From positions 1 through 23,962 of the forward strand of contig JAZQJB010000090.1 in assembly GCA_045541375.1 (NCBI GenBank): a DNA stretch of 23,962 nucleotides, given 5' to 3'. The position numbers were made by a program, and so were the translations under genes. This document shows, piece by piece, positions 13,657-21,909 of the stretch. Below the pieces are notes generated by a model. That model made no database searches, was not told the origin of the DNA, and saw nothing but the letters and a program-made list of their open reading frames with translations. The DNA is from CAG-390 sp045541375 (GTDB taxonomy: Bacteria > Bacillota > Clostridia > Oscillospirales > CAG-272). Every line of letters begins with the position of its first letter. Within the stretch, counting starts at the first letter, position 1.

Positions 13657-15917
13657 GAGAAATACCCGTTTTCAAAGATACAAGATTGCTTGAAGCACTC
13701 GATTACATCGACCGCGACCTCATCGCGGAGGTCGTAAACGACATCAAAGCCCCCGACGCGGATGAGATTCCGGGGCAAAACAAAAAAGCCGTATGGCGCT
13801 CGGTAAAGCACACACTTCTGTTTGCCGCTTGCCTCGTGCTCCTCGGCGCAGTCATCCCCGTGGTAACTTACGTCAGCCAAAACCTCGACATCATCAGCGG
13901 AGGCATTTGGGGTCATTCGACGAGCGAGGCTACGGAATCGCGAGATAACAACACAGAACAAGCAAGTAACGCACACTATCCGATATTCACACCCGATCTT
14001 GAGCCGATCTCGGATGCTACGGTTGCCGAGCTCAAAGCCGTTTGGTACAAAATGGTGTATGATGCGGAATACGAGGCATATTCAAATTACTACGAAAAAA
14101 CCAATTTCAGCACCGAAGACAAAAATAACGGAACCGCAAAAGCGGCCAAAAGTACTGCAGAACGCTACACAGCACTCCTGTTCAGCGAAAAGAAAGAAGA
14201 TCATTTCCGCGGGAGATATTACGGAACTATCTCGGATTGTGTCATCTTTGCAATAAACACCTATCTCGAAGATGAGTACAACATCATAACTCTCGGAAAA
14301 ACGTCGATCATCAATGACTATTCCATCTATATTTTTGCCTACAAGGACGGAGTTATCAAATTAATTGAATCAGCATACTCTGACGGATGGCTGAACGCAA
14401 ATGATGCCGAAAAGATCAAAGAACGGCATAACAAATTCAATAACTACGGTTATTGGATAGGCGAAAAAACCGTATACAAATACACAAAATTCGTTTCCGA
14501 TCTTGAAGTAATCACCGAATCGGAAATTGAGCAGATCAACGAAGCACTCTTTAAGGAAAGTTTTGATAAGCATTTTGCCCTTTGGGAAAGTGACAATACC
14601 TTCAAAACGATGTATAATACAAATCGAAGAATCAAAGAGATGTACGCCCTGGATTCGTATTATATCGCCAAAAGAGAAAGCGCCGCATTCATCAAAAAAG
14701 AAGAAGCCACAGACAAGACCTGGGAGGAATATTTCCGATACTACGGCAAGTTCAGAGGCAGAATCATCTGGGCGACCGTTGAGATCAATACCGTAAGCCA
14801 TGGCACACTATACGGCGTTCACGGTATCAAACTAAAATTCGATTCGACAGCTAAAGTCTATGTTTTCGACAACGGTAAGGTATATGATCTTGCAGATTAT
14901 TACTACCAAGGTCTGCTGACCGTGGATGATGCATTGAAGCTTTATGGGCGATATTTGGCGTATGAGGACTACCTTTCCTCACACGAAACAGAGCACACCT
15001 CTTACTTCCCGCGTAATAAAGAAGAGGATGAGATCTATTCCGAAGTCGTAAAAGGCGATTGGGTCATCTTCAACGGCGGAAATCTGATAGCAGGAAAAGA
15101 GCTCTGGCTTGATTTCTATGAAAATTACCTTAAAGAAGAACCTGCCGCGGTGCATATCGCCAATTATTATCCTTTGCTCGATACTCTTTTCCTCACAACG
15201 ATAGTCTATGACGGGGAGCAGATACAGCAAGTGACCGAAGGTCGCCAAGGAGGAATGATCGCGAGTGTATCAACCGGCATTTACGACCATATCATCAAAT
15301 ATGAGGGAGAGCCCTCGGATAAAAACGACACGATACACGATCACGAGGAAACATACATGCTCGTCAGCAAAGGCGCTTCCGATGCAGGAAACGGCAAATC
15401 CTTCCTGGCATTTTCAGAGCTCTCATATCTCGACGATACTCCCGTGGACTTCAACATCACCGCAGAGCAGGATGCGATTTTGTCCGATATTTTTGGCAGC
15501 ACGTATGATTTTGCTGAAGGTAAGTGGAAAAATTATATCGATATAATACTCACTGCAAAAGAAGCGGAAATATGGAACCGAGAGGCACCTTCGGATATTA
15601 TTTCGATCCTTGACTTTTTCAAGTCAAACTCACGATTCCAAAGAATATGGTTAAAGCTCCCCTCACCCTCTTCTGACAGAAAGAGTGCTTATATTGCGAT
15701 CACTCCCGAACAGGATGCCATCATAACCGAGCTTGTTGACGAAAAATACAAGTGCTACGCGGGTTATTGGGATATTTGGTTTTATAAAATGCTTCATTCG
15801 GGTGCAATAGATGACTGGAATGAATCGGGGCTCACCTCTGAAAGTGCTATCAAGCAGTTTATGGACGAATATCATATAAAAACGTATATGACAGCAAATG
15901 TTCCGCTTTATCCGTGA
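13653..15917 (+). CDS. Probable membrane anti-sigma factor with duplicated sensor modules
   Basis: A 754-residue single-pass membrane protein. Residues 1-50 (LLEALDYIDRDLIAEVVNDI, then KKAVW) resemble the cytoplasmic tail of clostridial ECF anti-sigma partners; no zinc-binding HxxxCxxC motif is seen. The membrane segment is about 54-73 (LLFAACLVLLGAVIPVVTYV). The outer part shows two internal duplications. Module A at about 115-262 (DLEPISDATVAELKAVWYK, HFRGRYYG, DGWLNANDAEKIKERHNKF) repeats at about 283-440 (DLEVITESEIEQINEALFK, KFRGRIIW, QGLLTVDDALKLYGRYLAY). Module B at about 598-632 (NITAEQDAILSDIF, GKWKNYIDIIL) repeats at about 681-713 (AITPEQDAIITELV, GYWDIWFYKML). I do not recognise the modules. 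Start coupling to the sigma gene (ATGA overlap, GGAAAGGAGGG upstream) supports the functional pairing. The ligand and any proteolytic control are unknown. Confidence 0.75.
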   Translation: MREIPVFKDTRLLEALDYIDRDLIAEVVNDIKAPDADEIPGQNKKAVWRSVKHTLLFAACLVLLGAVIPVVTYVSQNLDIISGGIWGHSTSEATESRDNNTEQASNAHYPIFTPDLEPISDATVAELKAVWYKMVYDAEYEAYSNYYEKTNFSTEDKNNGTAKAAKSTAERYTALLFSEKKEDHFRGRYYGTISDCVIFAINTYLEDEYNIITLGKTSIINDYSIYIFAYKDGVIKLIESAYSDGWLNANDAEKIKERHNKFNNYGYWIGEKTVYKYTKFVSDLEVITESEIEQINEALFKESFDKHFALWESDNTFKTMYNTNRRIKEMYALDSYYIAKRESAAFIKKEEATDKTWEEYFRYYGKFRGRIIWATVEINTVSHGTLYGVHGIKLKFDSTAKVYVFDNGKVYDLADYYYQGLLTVDDALKLYGRYLAYEDYLSSHETEHTSYFPRNKEEDEIYSEVVKGDWVIFNGGNLIAGKELWLDFYENYLKEEPAAVHIANYYPLLDTLFLTTIVYDGEQIQQVTEGRQGGMIASVSTGIYDHIIKYEGEPSDKNDTIHDHEETYMLVSKGASDAGNGKSFLAFSELSYLDDTPVDFNITAEQDAILSDIFGSTYDFAEGKWKNYIDIILTAKEAEIWNREAPSDIISILDFFKSNSRFQRIWLKLPSPSSDRKSAYIAITPEQDAIITELVDEKYKCYAGYWDIWFYKMLHSGAIDDWNESGLTSESAIKQFMDEYHIKTYMTANVPLYP

Positions 15918-15933
15918 AGCAATAATACCTCAA

Positions 15934-15958
15934 AGCCGCCCGAAAATTTCGGGCGGCT
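15934..15958 (+). terminator. Hairpin ending the sigma-factor operon
   Basis: AGCCGCCCGAAA (15934-15945), a single A, then its exact reverse complement (15947-15958). Only ATTGATTT follows, so the T-tract is weak. The next promoter's -35 box begins two bases after the stem. Confidence 0.65.
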
Positions 15959-15959
15959 A

Positions 15960-15988
15960 TTGATTTCGGGGCGAAAGTATAGTATAAT
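15960..15988 (+). promoter_or_regulatory. Promoter of the unknown-protein / HAD operon
   Basis: TTGATT (15960-15965), 17 bases, TATAAT (15983-15988), followed by the ribosome site GAAAGGGGAAA about 20 bases on. Confidence 0.7.
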
Positions 15989-16021
15989 AATAAGGTAGAA
16001 ATTACGAAAGGGGAAAATGCA

Positions 16022-16834
16022 ATGATAATTGATCTTCTCTGCAATATGCGCCCGATATTTCCCGAGGAGCTGCGCGACTTCGAGGATCTGCGCACCGAGC
16101 TGAACGCGGACGACGCCTTTGTCGCCCTCATGCCCGCCGTGACCTTCGATCTCTTCCCCATCTATGCCCTCGGATGCACACAGGCATCGCGTTTCACGGG
16201 TTCGAACGCCCTCGGAAAGATATATTTTATGCCCATCGACGTCGCCGACTGCGCGATCTACCCGAAGCTTTGCGACATCATTCGCAATTATTACACGGGC
16301 TTTGATACCAAGAACGACGATAAAGAAAAAGAAAAGCAATCCTTCTTTTCAAGATTCAAGAAAAGACACGCAGAAACCGGCGACAAAGCCGACGGTCTTT
16401 ACGGCATTGAGATCGAGGAGATGATGCTTCTCGATTCGCCCGATCTGAACGCCTCGACCCCACTTCGCCTTTCGCGCAACTGCGAATGCAGCGCGGTCTA
16501 TTTCCGCTTGATCCTGCCAAACGGCAGCACGGCGCATCTTTTCGCGCTCTGCTCCACTCCCGAGCGCGTCTGGACGAATATCATCGAAAAATACAACATC
16601 CGCACCGAAATGATCATCCACTCGCACAAGGGCTTCGGGCATTGGTTCACCTCGACCCCGCTTTACGACTGTCTGTGCAAAACCAGAATGCTCCATCTGC
16701 TCCCGCGATTCTATTTCCGCGGAAAATTCATCACGATCGACGATTCGCCCGCGGGATCTTCCCTGCAGGAAGAGGTTGAGGACGAGCTTCGCGGCGGGGT
16801 AAGCTTCATCTACCGCCTGCCCGATCGATTATAA
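16022..16834 (+). CDS. Uncharacterised cytoplasmic protein
   Basis: I do not recognise this 270-residue protein. It has no signal peptide or clear membrane segment. The first part (1-95: LRDFEDLRTELNADDAFVAL, VTFDLFPIYALGCTQASRF) is separated by a highly charged, Lys/Glu-rich linker (about 96-125, KNDDKEKEKQSFFSRFKKRH) from a second part (126-270) with YGIEIEEMMLLDS, FRLILPNGSTAHLFALCS, MIIHSHKGFGHWFTS and a C-terminal VSFIYRLPD. It is rich in Cys, His and aromatic residues but has no obvious metal-binding cluster. ATG 16022 follows GAAAGGGG by about ten bases; the ATG at 16017 runs into a stop at once. It has its own promoter and is 16 bases ahead of a HAD phosphatase, so the two are probably co-transcribed. 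Confidence 0.75.
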   Translation: MIIDLLCNMRPIFPEELRDFEDLRTELNADDAFVALMPAVTFDLFPIYALGCTQASRFTGSNALGKIYFMPIDVADCAIYPKLCDIIRNYYTGFDTKNDDKEKEKQSFFSRFKKRHAETGDKADGLYGIEIEEMMLLDSPDLNASTPLRLSRNCECSAVYFRLILPNGSTAHLFALCSTPERVWTNIIEKYNIRTEMIIHSHKGFGHWFTSTPLYDCLCKTRMLHLLPRFYFRGKFITIDDSPAGSSLQEEVEDELRGGVSFIYRLPDRL

Positions 16835-16850
16835 ATTAAGGAAGAAAACA

Positions 16851-17624
16851 ATGGGAAAATTTGACGGATACCTTATCTGCTCCGACTTTGACGGCACGAT
16901 CTACGCCGACGGGAAGATATCAAAGGAAAACATCGAAGCGATCGAGTATTTCCAGTCCGAGGGCGGCTATTTCACCTTCGCCAGCGGACGCAATTACGAA
17001 ATGTTCACCGAAGGTGCCGCAAGCGTCATCACGCCCAACGCGCCCATCCTCTCCTATAACGGCGCGCTCATCATCTCGATCGACGGCAAAAAGATCTATT
17101 ATCAAGGGCTCGTCACAAAAGAGCAGATGCTTCACGCTTTTTCCGCCTACGATCATTGCAAGGACATCAAGTGCTTCCACGTCAACACCGTCGGCCGCTC
17201 GGGCGTTTACACTTTTGATGAAAACGATTCCCCCGAGGCGCGACGTGAATTTATAGGCTCCTTCACCGCGCCCTTCGTCAAAATGATCGCGGTAATGCAC
17301 GACGGTCATACCGATGAAACCTACGCCGAGGTGAAAAGGCTTTTCTCGAAAGATTTCAACATCACACGCAGCTGGAAATTCGGCATCGAGTTCAACGATC
17401 CGAATGACAGCAAGGGCAGAGCCGCCCAATGGCTCAAAAATGAGCTCGGCTGCCATACCCTCGTCTGCGTCGGTGATTACGACAACGATATCGATATGGT
17501 CGAAGCCGCCGACATCGGCTACGCAGTCGGCAACGCGACCGATTCACTCAAGGCTGTGGCGGACAGAGTCACGGTGAATGTGAGAGAGCACGCGATTGCG
17601 AAGATTATCGAAGAGCTTGAATAG
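16851..17624 (+). CDS. Cof-type HAD-superfamily phosphatase
   Basis: A 257-residue haloacid-dehalogenase-fold hydrolase with the complete catalytic set: motif I SDFDGT (nucleophile Asp12, general acid Asp14), motif II FASGR (Ser45), motif III Lys188 (NDSKGRAAQWL) and motif IV GDYDNDIDM (Asp209, Asp213). The large insert between motifs II and III is a C2-type cap, as in Cof/YbiV sugar-phosphate phosphatases. The substrate is not predictable, though these enzymes usually remove phosphate from sugar phosphates or related metabolites in the cytoplasm. AAGGAAGAA precedes ATG 16851, 16 bases after the unknown gene. The stop codon is part of the terminator palindrome. Confidence 0.9.
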   Translation: MGKFDGYLICSDFDGTIYADGKISKENIEAIEYFQSEGGYFTFASGRNYEMFTEGAASVITPNAPILSYNGALIISIDGKKIYYQGLVTKEQMLHAFSAYDHCKDIKCFHVNTVGRSGVYTFDENDSPEARREFIGSFTAPFVKMIAVMHDGHTDETYAEVKRLFSKDFNITRSWKFGIEFNDPNDSKGRAAQWLKNELGCHTLVCVGDYDNDIDMVEAADIGYAVGNATDSLKAVADRVTVNVREHAIAKIIEELE

Positions 17625-17653
17625 AAAAATCCCCGATATCGGGGATTTTTCTA
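17622..17653 (+). terminator. 32-bp perfect palindrome terminator
   Basis: TAGAAAAATCCCCGAT followed directly by its reverse complement, starting with the HAD stop codon itself (TAG 17622-17624) and containing TTTTT at 17646-17650. It ends at the base before the -35 of the MarR promoter, so it insulates two back-to-back operons. Confidence 0.85.
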
Positions 17654-17681
17654 TTGACATTTGTCAAAAGTGTGATATAAT
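17654..17681 (+). promoter_or_regulatory. Promoter of the MarR-ABC operon
   Basis: TTGACA (17654-17659), 16 bases, TATAAT (17676-17681). The -35 is part of a small inverted repeat TTGAC-attt-GTCAA. Confidence 0.8.
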
Positions 17682-17691
17682 ATATTATATA

Positions 17692-17705
17692 GTTGCGCGC
17701 GCAAC
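17692..17705. promoter_or_regulatory. Palindrome GTTGCGCGCGCAAC, probable MarR operator
   Basis: A perfect 14-bp palindrome beginning 10 bases after the -10 box and about 25 bases before the marR start. MarR-family repressors typically bind such dyads over their own transcription start, so autorepression of the whole exporter operon is likely. Confidence 0.65.
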
Positions 17706-17730
17706 CATCTTACAAAGAAGGAGCATTACC

Positions 17731-18216
17731 ATGCCGTCTTTAATGCGTTATATAAATATCGTCAGCCGATGCGCCACGATCTGGAGAACGGATAAGCTTG
17801 AGGGCACGGAGCTTGGCGATCAGCATTATTCCTACATTTTAGTCGTTTGCCGCCGCCCGGGCATTTCGCAGGATGCCATTTCGCGCAGGCTTTTTATCAA
17901 CAAGAGCAACGTCACCCGCAGCCTTGCCTATCTTGAAGAGCACGGCTTCGTAACCCGTGAACGCGACAGCGAGGACCGCAGACAAACTCTCGTCTATCCC
18001 ACCGAAAAGGCTCTCGAGATCCTCCCGCAGGTACGCGAGATAATCCGCGGCTGGAACTCCTATATCACCGAGGGATTCACCGAGGAAGAAATGGAGATGT
18101 ATATGGCAATGACCGAGCGCATTGCCGCCCGCGCCGCGGAATACGCAAAGCTTTCAAGCGATGCATATACCGATCTTGACGGCGCAATTAAACCGAAAAA
18201 GGAGGACGGCAAATGA
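17731..18216 (+). CDS. MarR-family transcriptional regulator
   Basis: A 161-residue winged-helix regulator. The recognition region is ISQDAISRRLFINKSNVTRS (about 45-64), followed by the wing ERDSEDRRQTLVYPTEKAL (about 76-94) with the family's D-x-R-D/E-R signature, and flanking dimerisation helices. It probably represses its own operon, which encodes a heterodimeric ABC exporter, and would be released by an exporter substrate; this is a common arrangement in Firmicutes. The start is ATG 17731, with AAGAAGGAG seven bases upstream. An open frame extends upstream to 17596 but crosses the promoter and terminator and is rejected. Its TGA overlaps the ATG of the first ABC gene (ATGA), with GGAGG just before it, so translation is coupled. 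Confidence 0.92.
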   Translation: MPSLMRYINIVSRCATIWRTDKLEGTELGDQHYSYILVVCRRPGISQDAISRRLFINKSNVTRSLAYLEEHGFVTRERDSEDRRQTLVYPTEKALEILPQVREIIRGWNSYITEGFTEEEMEMYMAMTERIAARAAEYAKLSSDAYTDLDGAIKPKKEDGK

Positions 18217-19967
18217 AGCGGATACTTGCATACCTGAAGCCATACACCCGATTTATGTCCTTCACTCTCACGGTCAAGGTGTTTGCGACGCTCATAGAGC
18301 TCGCTCTCCCCTACATCCTCAAGCACATAATCGACAGCGTCATCCGCCCCGTTGCGGATATTCCCGATCCCGACGTGAAGGCAAAGGTCACGGAGATATG
18401 CATCTGGGCGGTCATTATGATCGTTTGTGCGGGACTCGGCGTTCTCGGAAGTGTCTGGGCTAACAGAATGGCGGCAAAATTTGCGCGAAACGTCGCAGAG
18501 GACGTCCGCAGCGACCTTTTCCGCCGCACGATGACGCTATCGCCCGCGCAGACCGACTACTTCACCGTCCCCAGCCTTGAATCAAGACTGACGACCGACA
18601 CCTACAACATACATAACTTCATCAACACGATGCAGAGAATGGGCGTCCGCGCGCCGATACTTCTCATCGGCGGACTTGCGATCACAGCAACTCTTGACGG
18701 CGCGCTGACTCTCGTTATGATCGCAATTCTTCCCTTCCTATTCATCGCGGTCTATTCGCTGACCGCCAAGGGTCTTCCCCTTTACACAAAGGTGCAAAAA
18801 GCGGTCGACGGTATGATCCGCGTTGTGCGTGAGGATGCGCAGGGCATCCGAGTCATCAAGGCTCTGACAAAGCAGGACTACGAATACCGCCGCTACGACG
18901 CGGTCAACAAGAGCCTTTGCGACATCGAACGCAAGACCAGCTCGATCATGTCATCCTCGAATCCGGTTATGAACTTCTTTATGAATCTCGGACTCGTATG
19001 CGTCGTTTTCGTCGGCGCGTACCGCGTAAACGGCGGAATGAGCGAGCCCGGCAACATCATTGCGTTCATTCAGTATTTCACCCTCATTTCGATGGCTATG
19101 ACCTCGATCACGCGAATTTTCGTTATCTGGTCTAAGGCAAGTGCATCCGCCGTTCGTATTGCTGAGGTGCTTGACACCGAGGAGGGACTTCCCGTTTCAT
19201 CAAGCTCCGACTACCCCACCCGCGCGGGCGAACGCGGAATCGTTTTCGACAAGGTCAATTTTGCTTACAATAACACAAAAGATATTCTTCACGACATTTC
19301 CTTTGAGCTGAAATCGGGCGGGAAGCTCGGCATCATCGGTGCAACGGGTAGCGGTAAAACAACGCTGACCGCGCTCTTGATGAGATTCTACGACGTTTCC
19401 ACGGGTGCGATCCGCATCGACGGACGTGATCTGCGAACGATCCCCGAGGACGAGCTTCACTCTATGTTCGGCGTTGCAATGCAGCACGATTTCATCGTTG
19501 CCGACACGATCAAGGAAAACATCCGCTTCGGACGTGATATCTCCGACGAGCAGATCGCCCGCGCGGCAAGGATCGCGCAAGCTGCCCCCTTTATCGAGGC
19601 TTACGATGACGGCTACGATCATCCCCTTGACGCCAAGGGCGCAAACGTTTCGGGCGGCCAGAAGCAGAGGCTACTTATAGCCCGCGCAGTTGCGGGGCAG
19701 CCGAAGATACTCATCCTCGACGACTCCTCTTCGGCTCTCGACTATAAGACCGACGCAGAGCTCCGTAAAGCAATAGCAACCGAGCTTGCAGACACAACTA
19801 CGGTGATCGTTGCACAGCGCGTAAGCTCTGTTATGTCCTGCGATCTAATTCTCGTTATCGACGAGGGACACATCATCGGCGCGGGCAACCACGACGAGCT
19901 GATGCAGACCTGCTCTGTTTACAGCGAGATCAGCAATTCACAGATGGGAGGTGCTATCCTTGAATAG
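18213..19967 (+). CDS. ABC exporter half-transporter, subunit with degenerate Walker B and H-loop
   Basis: A 584-residue fused membrane-ATPase half-transporter of the LmrCD/BmrCD/TM287-288 type. The six-helix membrane domain covers about 1-320. The ATPase domain has Walker A GATGSGKTT (376-384), Q-loop Gln424, an intact signature VSGGQ (479-483) and Walker B ILILDD with Asp504 where the catalytic Glu is expected; the H-loop His is replaced by Gln535 (IVAQRVSS). These substitutions mark the degenerate-site subunit of a heterodimer. Paired with the next gene, its normal signature completes the active site formed by the partner's Walker motifs. Transported substrates are unknown; drugs, peptides or lipids are all possible. 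The start overlaps marR by four bases. Confidence 0.92.
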   Translation: MKRILAYLKPYTRFMSFTLTVKVFATLIELALPYILKHIIDSVIRPVADIPDPDVKAKVTEICIWAVIMIVCAGLGVLGSVWANRMAAKFARNVAEDVRSDLFRRTMTLSPAQTDYFTVPSLESRLTTDTYNIHNFINTMQRMGVRAPILLIGGLAITATLDGALTLVMIAILPFLFIAVYSLTAKGLPLYTKVQKAVDGMIRVVREDAQGIRVIKALTKQDYEYRRYDAVNKSLCDIERKTSSIMSSSNPVMNFFMNLGLVCVVFVGAYRVNGGMSEPGNIIAFIQYFTLISMAMTSITRIFVIWSKASASAVRIAEVLDTEEGLPVSSSSDYPTRAGERGIVFDKVNFAYNNTKDILHDISFELKSGGKLGIIGATGSGKTTLTALLMRFYDVSTGAIRIDGRDLRTIPEDELHSMFGVAMQHDFIVADTIKENIRFGRDISDEQIARAARIAQAAPFIEAYDDGYDHPLDAKGANVSGGQKQRLLIARAVAGQPKILILDDSSSALDYKTDAELRKAIATELADTTTVIVAQRVSSVMSCDLILVIDEGHIIGAGNHDELMQTCSVYSEISNSQMGGAILE

Positions 19968-21858
19968 AGGCGGTGGAATGGGCCCCGGCAGTATGATGAT
20001 GGGCGACCCAAGAGCAAACAAAAATCCGAATAACACCACCCGAAGAGGTCAGAAGCTCGACCCCAAGACGCGCAAGAAGGTTCTTCTGCGTCTTTCCAAA
20101 TACCTTTTCAAGAATACCGAAACCGTCCTTCTGGCATTCTTCTTTATGCTTTCCGCAAACCTTCTCGCGCTCGTCGGTCCCAAGCTTTCGGGCGAGGCGA
20201 TCAACGCGATCACGGGCAAGGGAACAGTAAATTTTGACGTTATCTACAATAAGGTTTTCTTCCTTATATTGTGCTACTTAGGCTCGGCTCTCCTCTCCCT
20301 CGGGCTTGCGCTGACGCTCGTCAGGCTCGGTCAGAAGATAACCTACACCATCCGAAAGGAGATCTTCGAGCATCTTCTCACCCTCCCCGTCGGATATTTC
20401 GACACGCACCAGACGGGCGACATAATCAGCCACATTTCCTATGACGTTGACACCGTCAACACCTCGCTCTCGCACGACCTGCTCCAGATCTGCGCGAGCA
20501 TCGTCACCGTTGTCGGCTCGGTTGCGATGATGATCTCGATCTCACCGATGCTCCTTCTCGTCTTCTGCATCACCGTGCCGATCTCGCTTTATCTGACGAA
20601 AAAAAGGACCACCTTTGTGCGTCCGCTTTTCAGAAAGCGTTCCGCGAAGCTCGGTGAACTCAACGGATACGCCGAGGAAATGCTTTCGGGTCAGAAAACG
20701 ATCCGCGCTTACGGACGTCAGGCACACATCTGCGACAAATTCGACGAACGCAACAAGGACGCCTGCGACGCCTACTACGAGGCAGACTACCACGGCGCCG
20801 TCATCGGTCCCTCGACAAACTTTATCAACAACCTTTCGCTCTCGCTGATCATAATGTTCGGTGGAATCTTCCTTCTGCTCTCTATCACGGGCGTAGTTCC
20901 TCCCCCCGCAGAGCATTGGGGCGATCCGATCCTCTCGATCTTCTTCATCGAGATCGGCTATCTCTCCTCCTTCGTTCAGTATTCACGCCGTTTTGCGGGA
21001 CCGATAAACGAGTTTGCCAACATCCTCGCCGATCTGCAGTCCGCACTCTCCGCGGCTGAAAGAATCTTCAGAATAATCGACGAAGAGCCCGAAACGCCCG
21101 ACATCGAAAACGCTATCGACACAAACGATATCCACGGCGAAGTCAAGATCGAGCACGTCCGCTTCGGCTACGTGCCCGAGCGCGTTATCATCAAGGACCT
21201 GAACCTCGACGTTCCGCAGGGCAGCACAGTCGCCATCGTCGGACCGACGGGCGCGGGCAAGACCACGATCATCAACCTTCTTATGCGTTTCTATGACGTA
21301 AACGCGGGAACGATCGACCTCGACGGCCACGAGATCCGCGAATATACGCGCCAGAGTCTGCGTTCTGCTTACACAATGGTTCTGCAGGAGACCTGGCTCT
21401 TCGGCGGCACTATTGCCGTGAACATTGCCTACGGCAAGGAAGGCGCAACGATGGATGAGATCGTCGCGGCGGCAAAAGCGGCGAAGATCGACTCCTTTAT
21501 CCGCACACTCCCCGAGGGCTACGACACAGTTATGACCGATAACGGCGTCAATATTTCGAAGGGTCAGAAGCAGCTTATCACCATCGCGCGCGCAATGCTC
21601 GCCGATTCGCCGATGCTGATCCTCGACGAGGCGACCTCGAACGTCGACTCGCGCACCGAGATCATGATCCAGGAAGCAATGCTGAGGCTTATGCAGGGCA
21701 GAACCTGCTTCGTCATCGCGCACCGCCTTTCAACCGTTCAGAACGCCGACACCATCCTCGTCGTCAAGGACGGCAACGTCATCGAGCAGGGCAACCACGA
21801 AGCACTCATGCGCCTCGGCGGCACCTACGCGGGACTTTACAATTCGCAGTTTTCATAA
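19960..21858 (+). CDS. ABC exporter half-transporter, catalytic subunit
   Basis: A 632-residue partner half-transporter. A Gly/Met/Asn-rich, basic cytoplasmic extension (about 1-40) precedes a six-helix membrane domain (about 50-350) and an ATPase domain with Walker A GPTGAGKTT (428-436), Walker B LILDE (Asp556, catalytic Glu557) and H-loop His588 (AHRLST). The signature is ISKGQ (532-536) instead of LSGGQ. So this subunit supplies the hydrolytic Glu and a degenerate signature, the mirror image of its partner. The preferred start is TTG 19960, with GGGAGGTG six bases upstream, overlapping the previous gene by eight bases. GTG 19951 sits on that ribosome site; ATG 19978 is a possible alternative. 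A strong terminator follows. Confidence 0.92.
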   Translation: MNRGGGMGPGSMMMGDPRANKNPNNTTRRGQKLDPKTRKKVLLRLSKYLFKNTETVLLAFFFMLSANLLALVGPKLSGEAINAITGKGTVNFDVIYNKVFFLILCYLGSALLSLGLALTLVRLGQKITYTIRKEIFEHLLTLPVGYFDTHQTGDIISHISYDVDTVNTSLSHDLLQICASIVTVVGSVAMMISISPMLLLVFCITVPISLYLTKKRTTFVRPLFRKRSAKLGELNGYAEEMLSGQKTIRAYGRQAHICDKFDERNKDACDAYYEADYHGAVIGPSTNFINNLSLSLIIMFGGIFLLLSITGVVPPPAEHWGDPILSIFFIEIGYLSSFVQYSRRFAGPINEFANILADLQSALSAAERIFRIIDEEPETPDIENAIDTNDIHGEVKIEHVRFGYVPERVIIKDLNLDVPQGSTVAIVGPTGAGKTTIINLLMRFYDVNAGTIDLDGHEIREYTRQSLRSAYTMVLQETWLFGGTIAVNIAYGKEGATMDEIVAAAKAAKIDSFIRTLPEGYDTVMTDNGVNISKGQKQLITIARAMLADSPMLILDEATSNVDSRTEIMIQEAMLRLMQGRTCFVIAHRLSTVQNADTILVVKDGNVIEQGNHEALMRLGGTYAGLYNSQFS

Positions 21859-21863
21859 TAGAG

Positions 21864-21907
21864 AAACCGACCGATATGCCAAACGGCGCATCGGTCGGTT
21901 TTATTTA
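21864..21907. terminator. Terminator between the ABC operon and the LRR gene
   Basis: AAACCGACCGAT (21864-21875) pairs with ATCGGTCGGTTT (21890-21901) with a small inner GCC/GGC pairing, then TATTTAT. On the minus strand the same stem follows the LRR stop codon, so it may work both ways. Confidence 0.85.
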
Positions 21908-21909
21908 TA

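Noticed and set aside
20983..21723. A 246-residue minus-strand open frame opposite the second ABC gene
   Set aside because: Covers the Walker and signature region of a certain gene; codon bias explains it.
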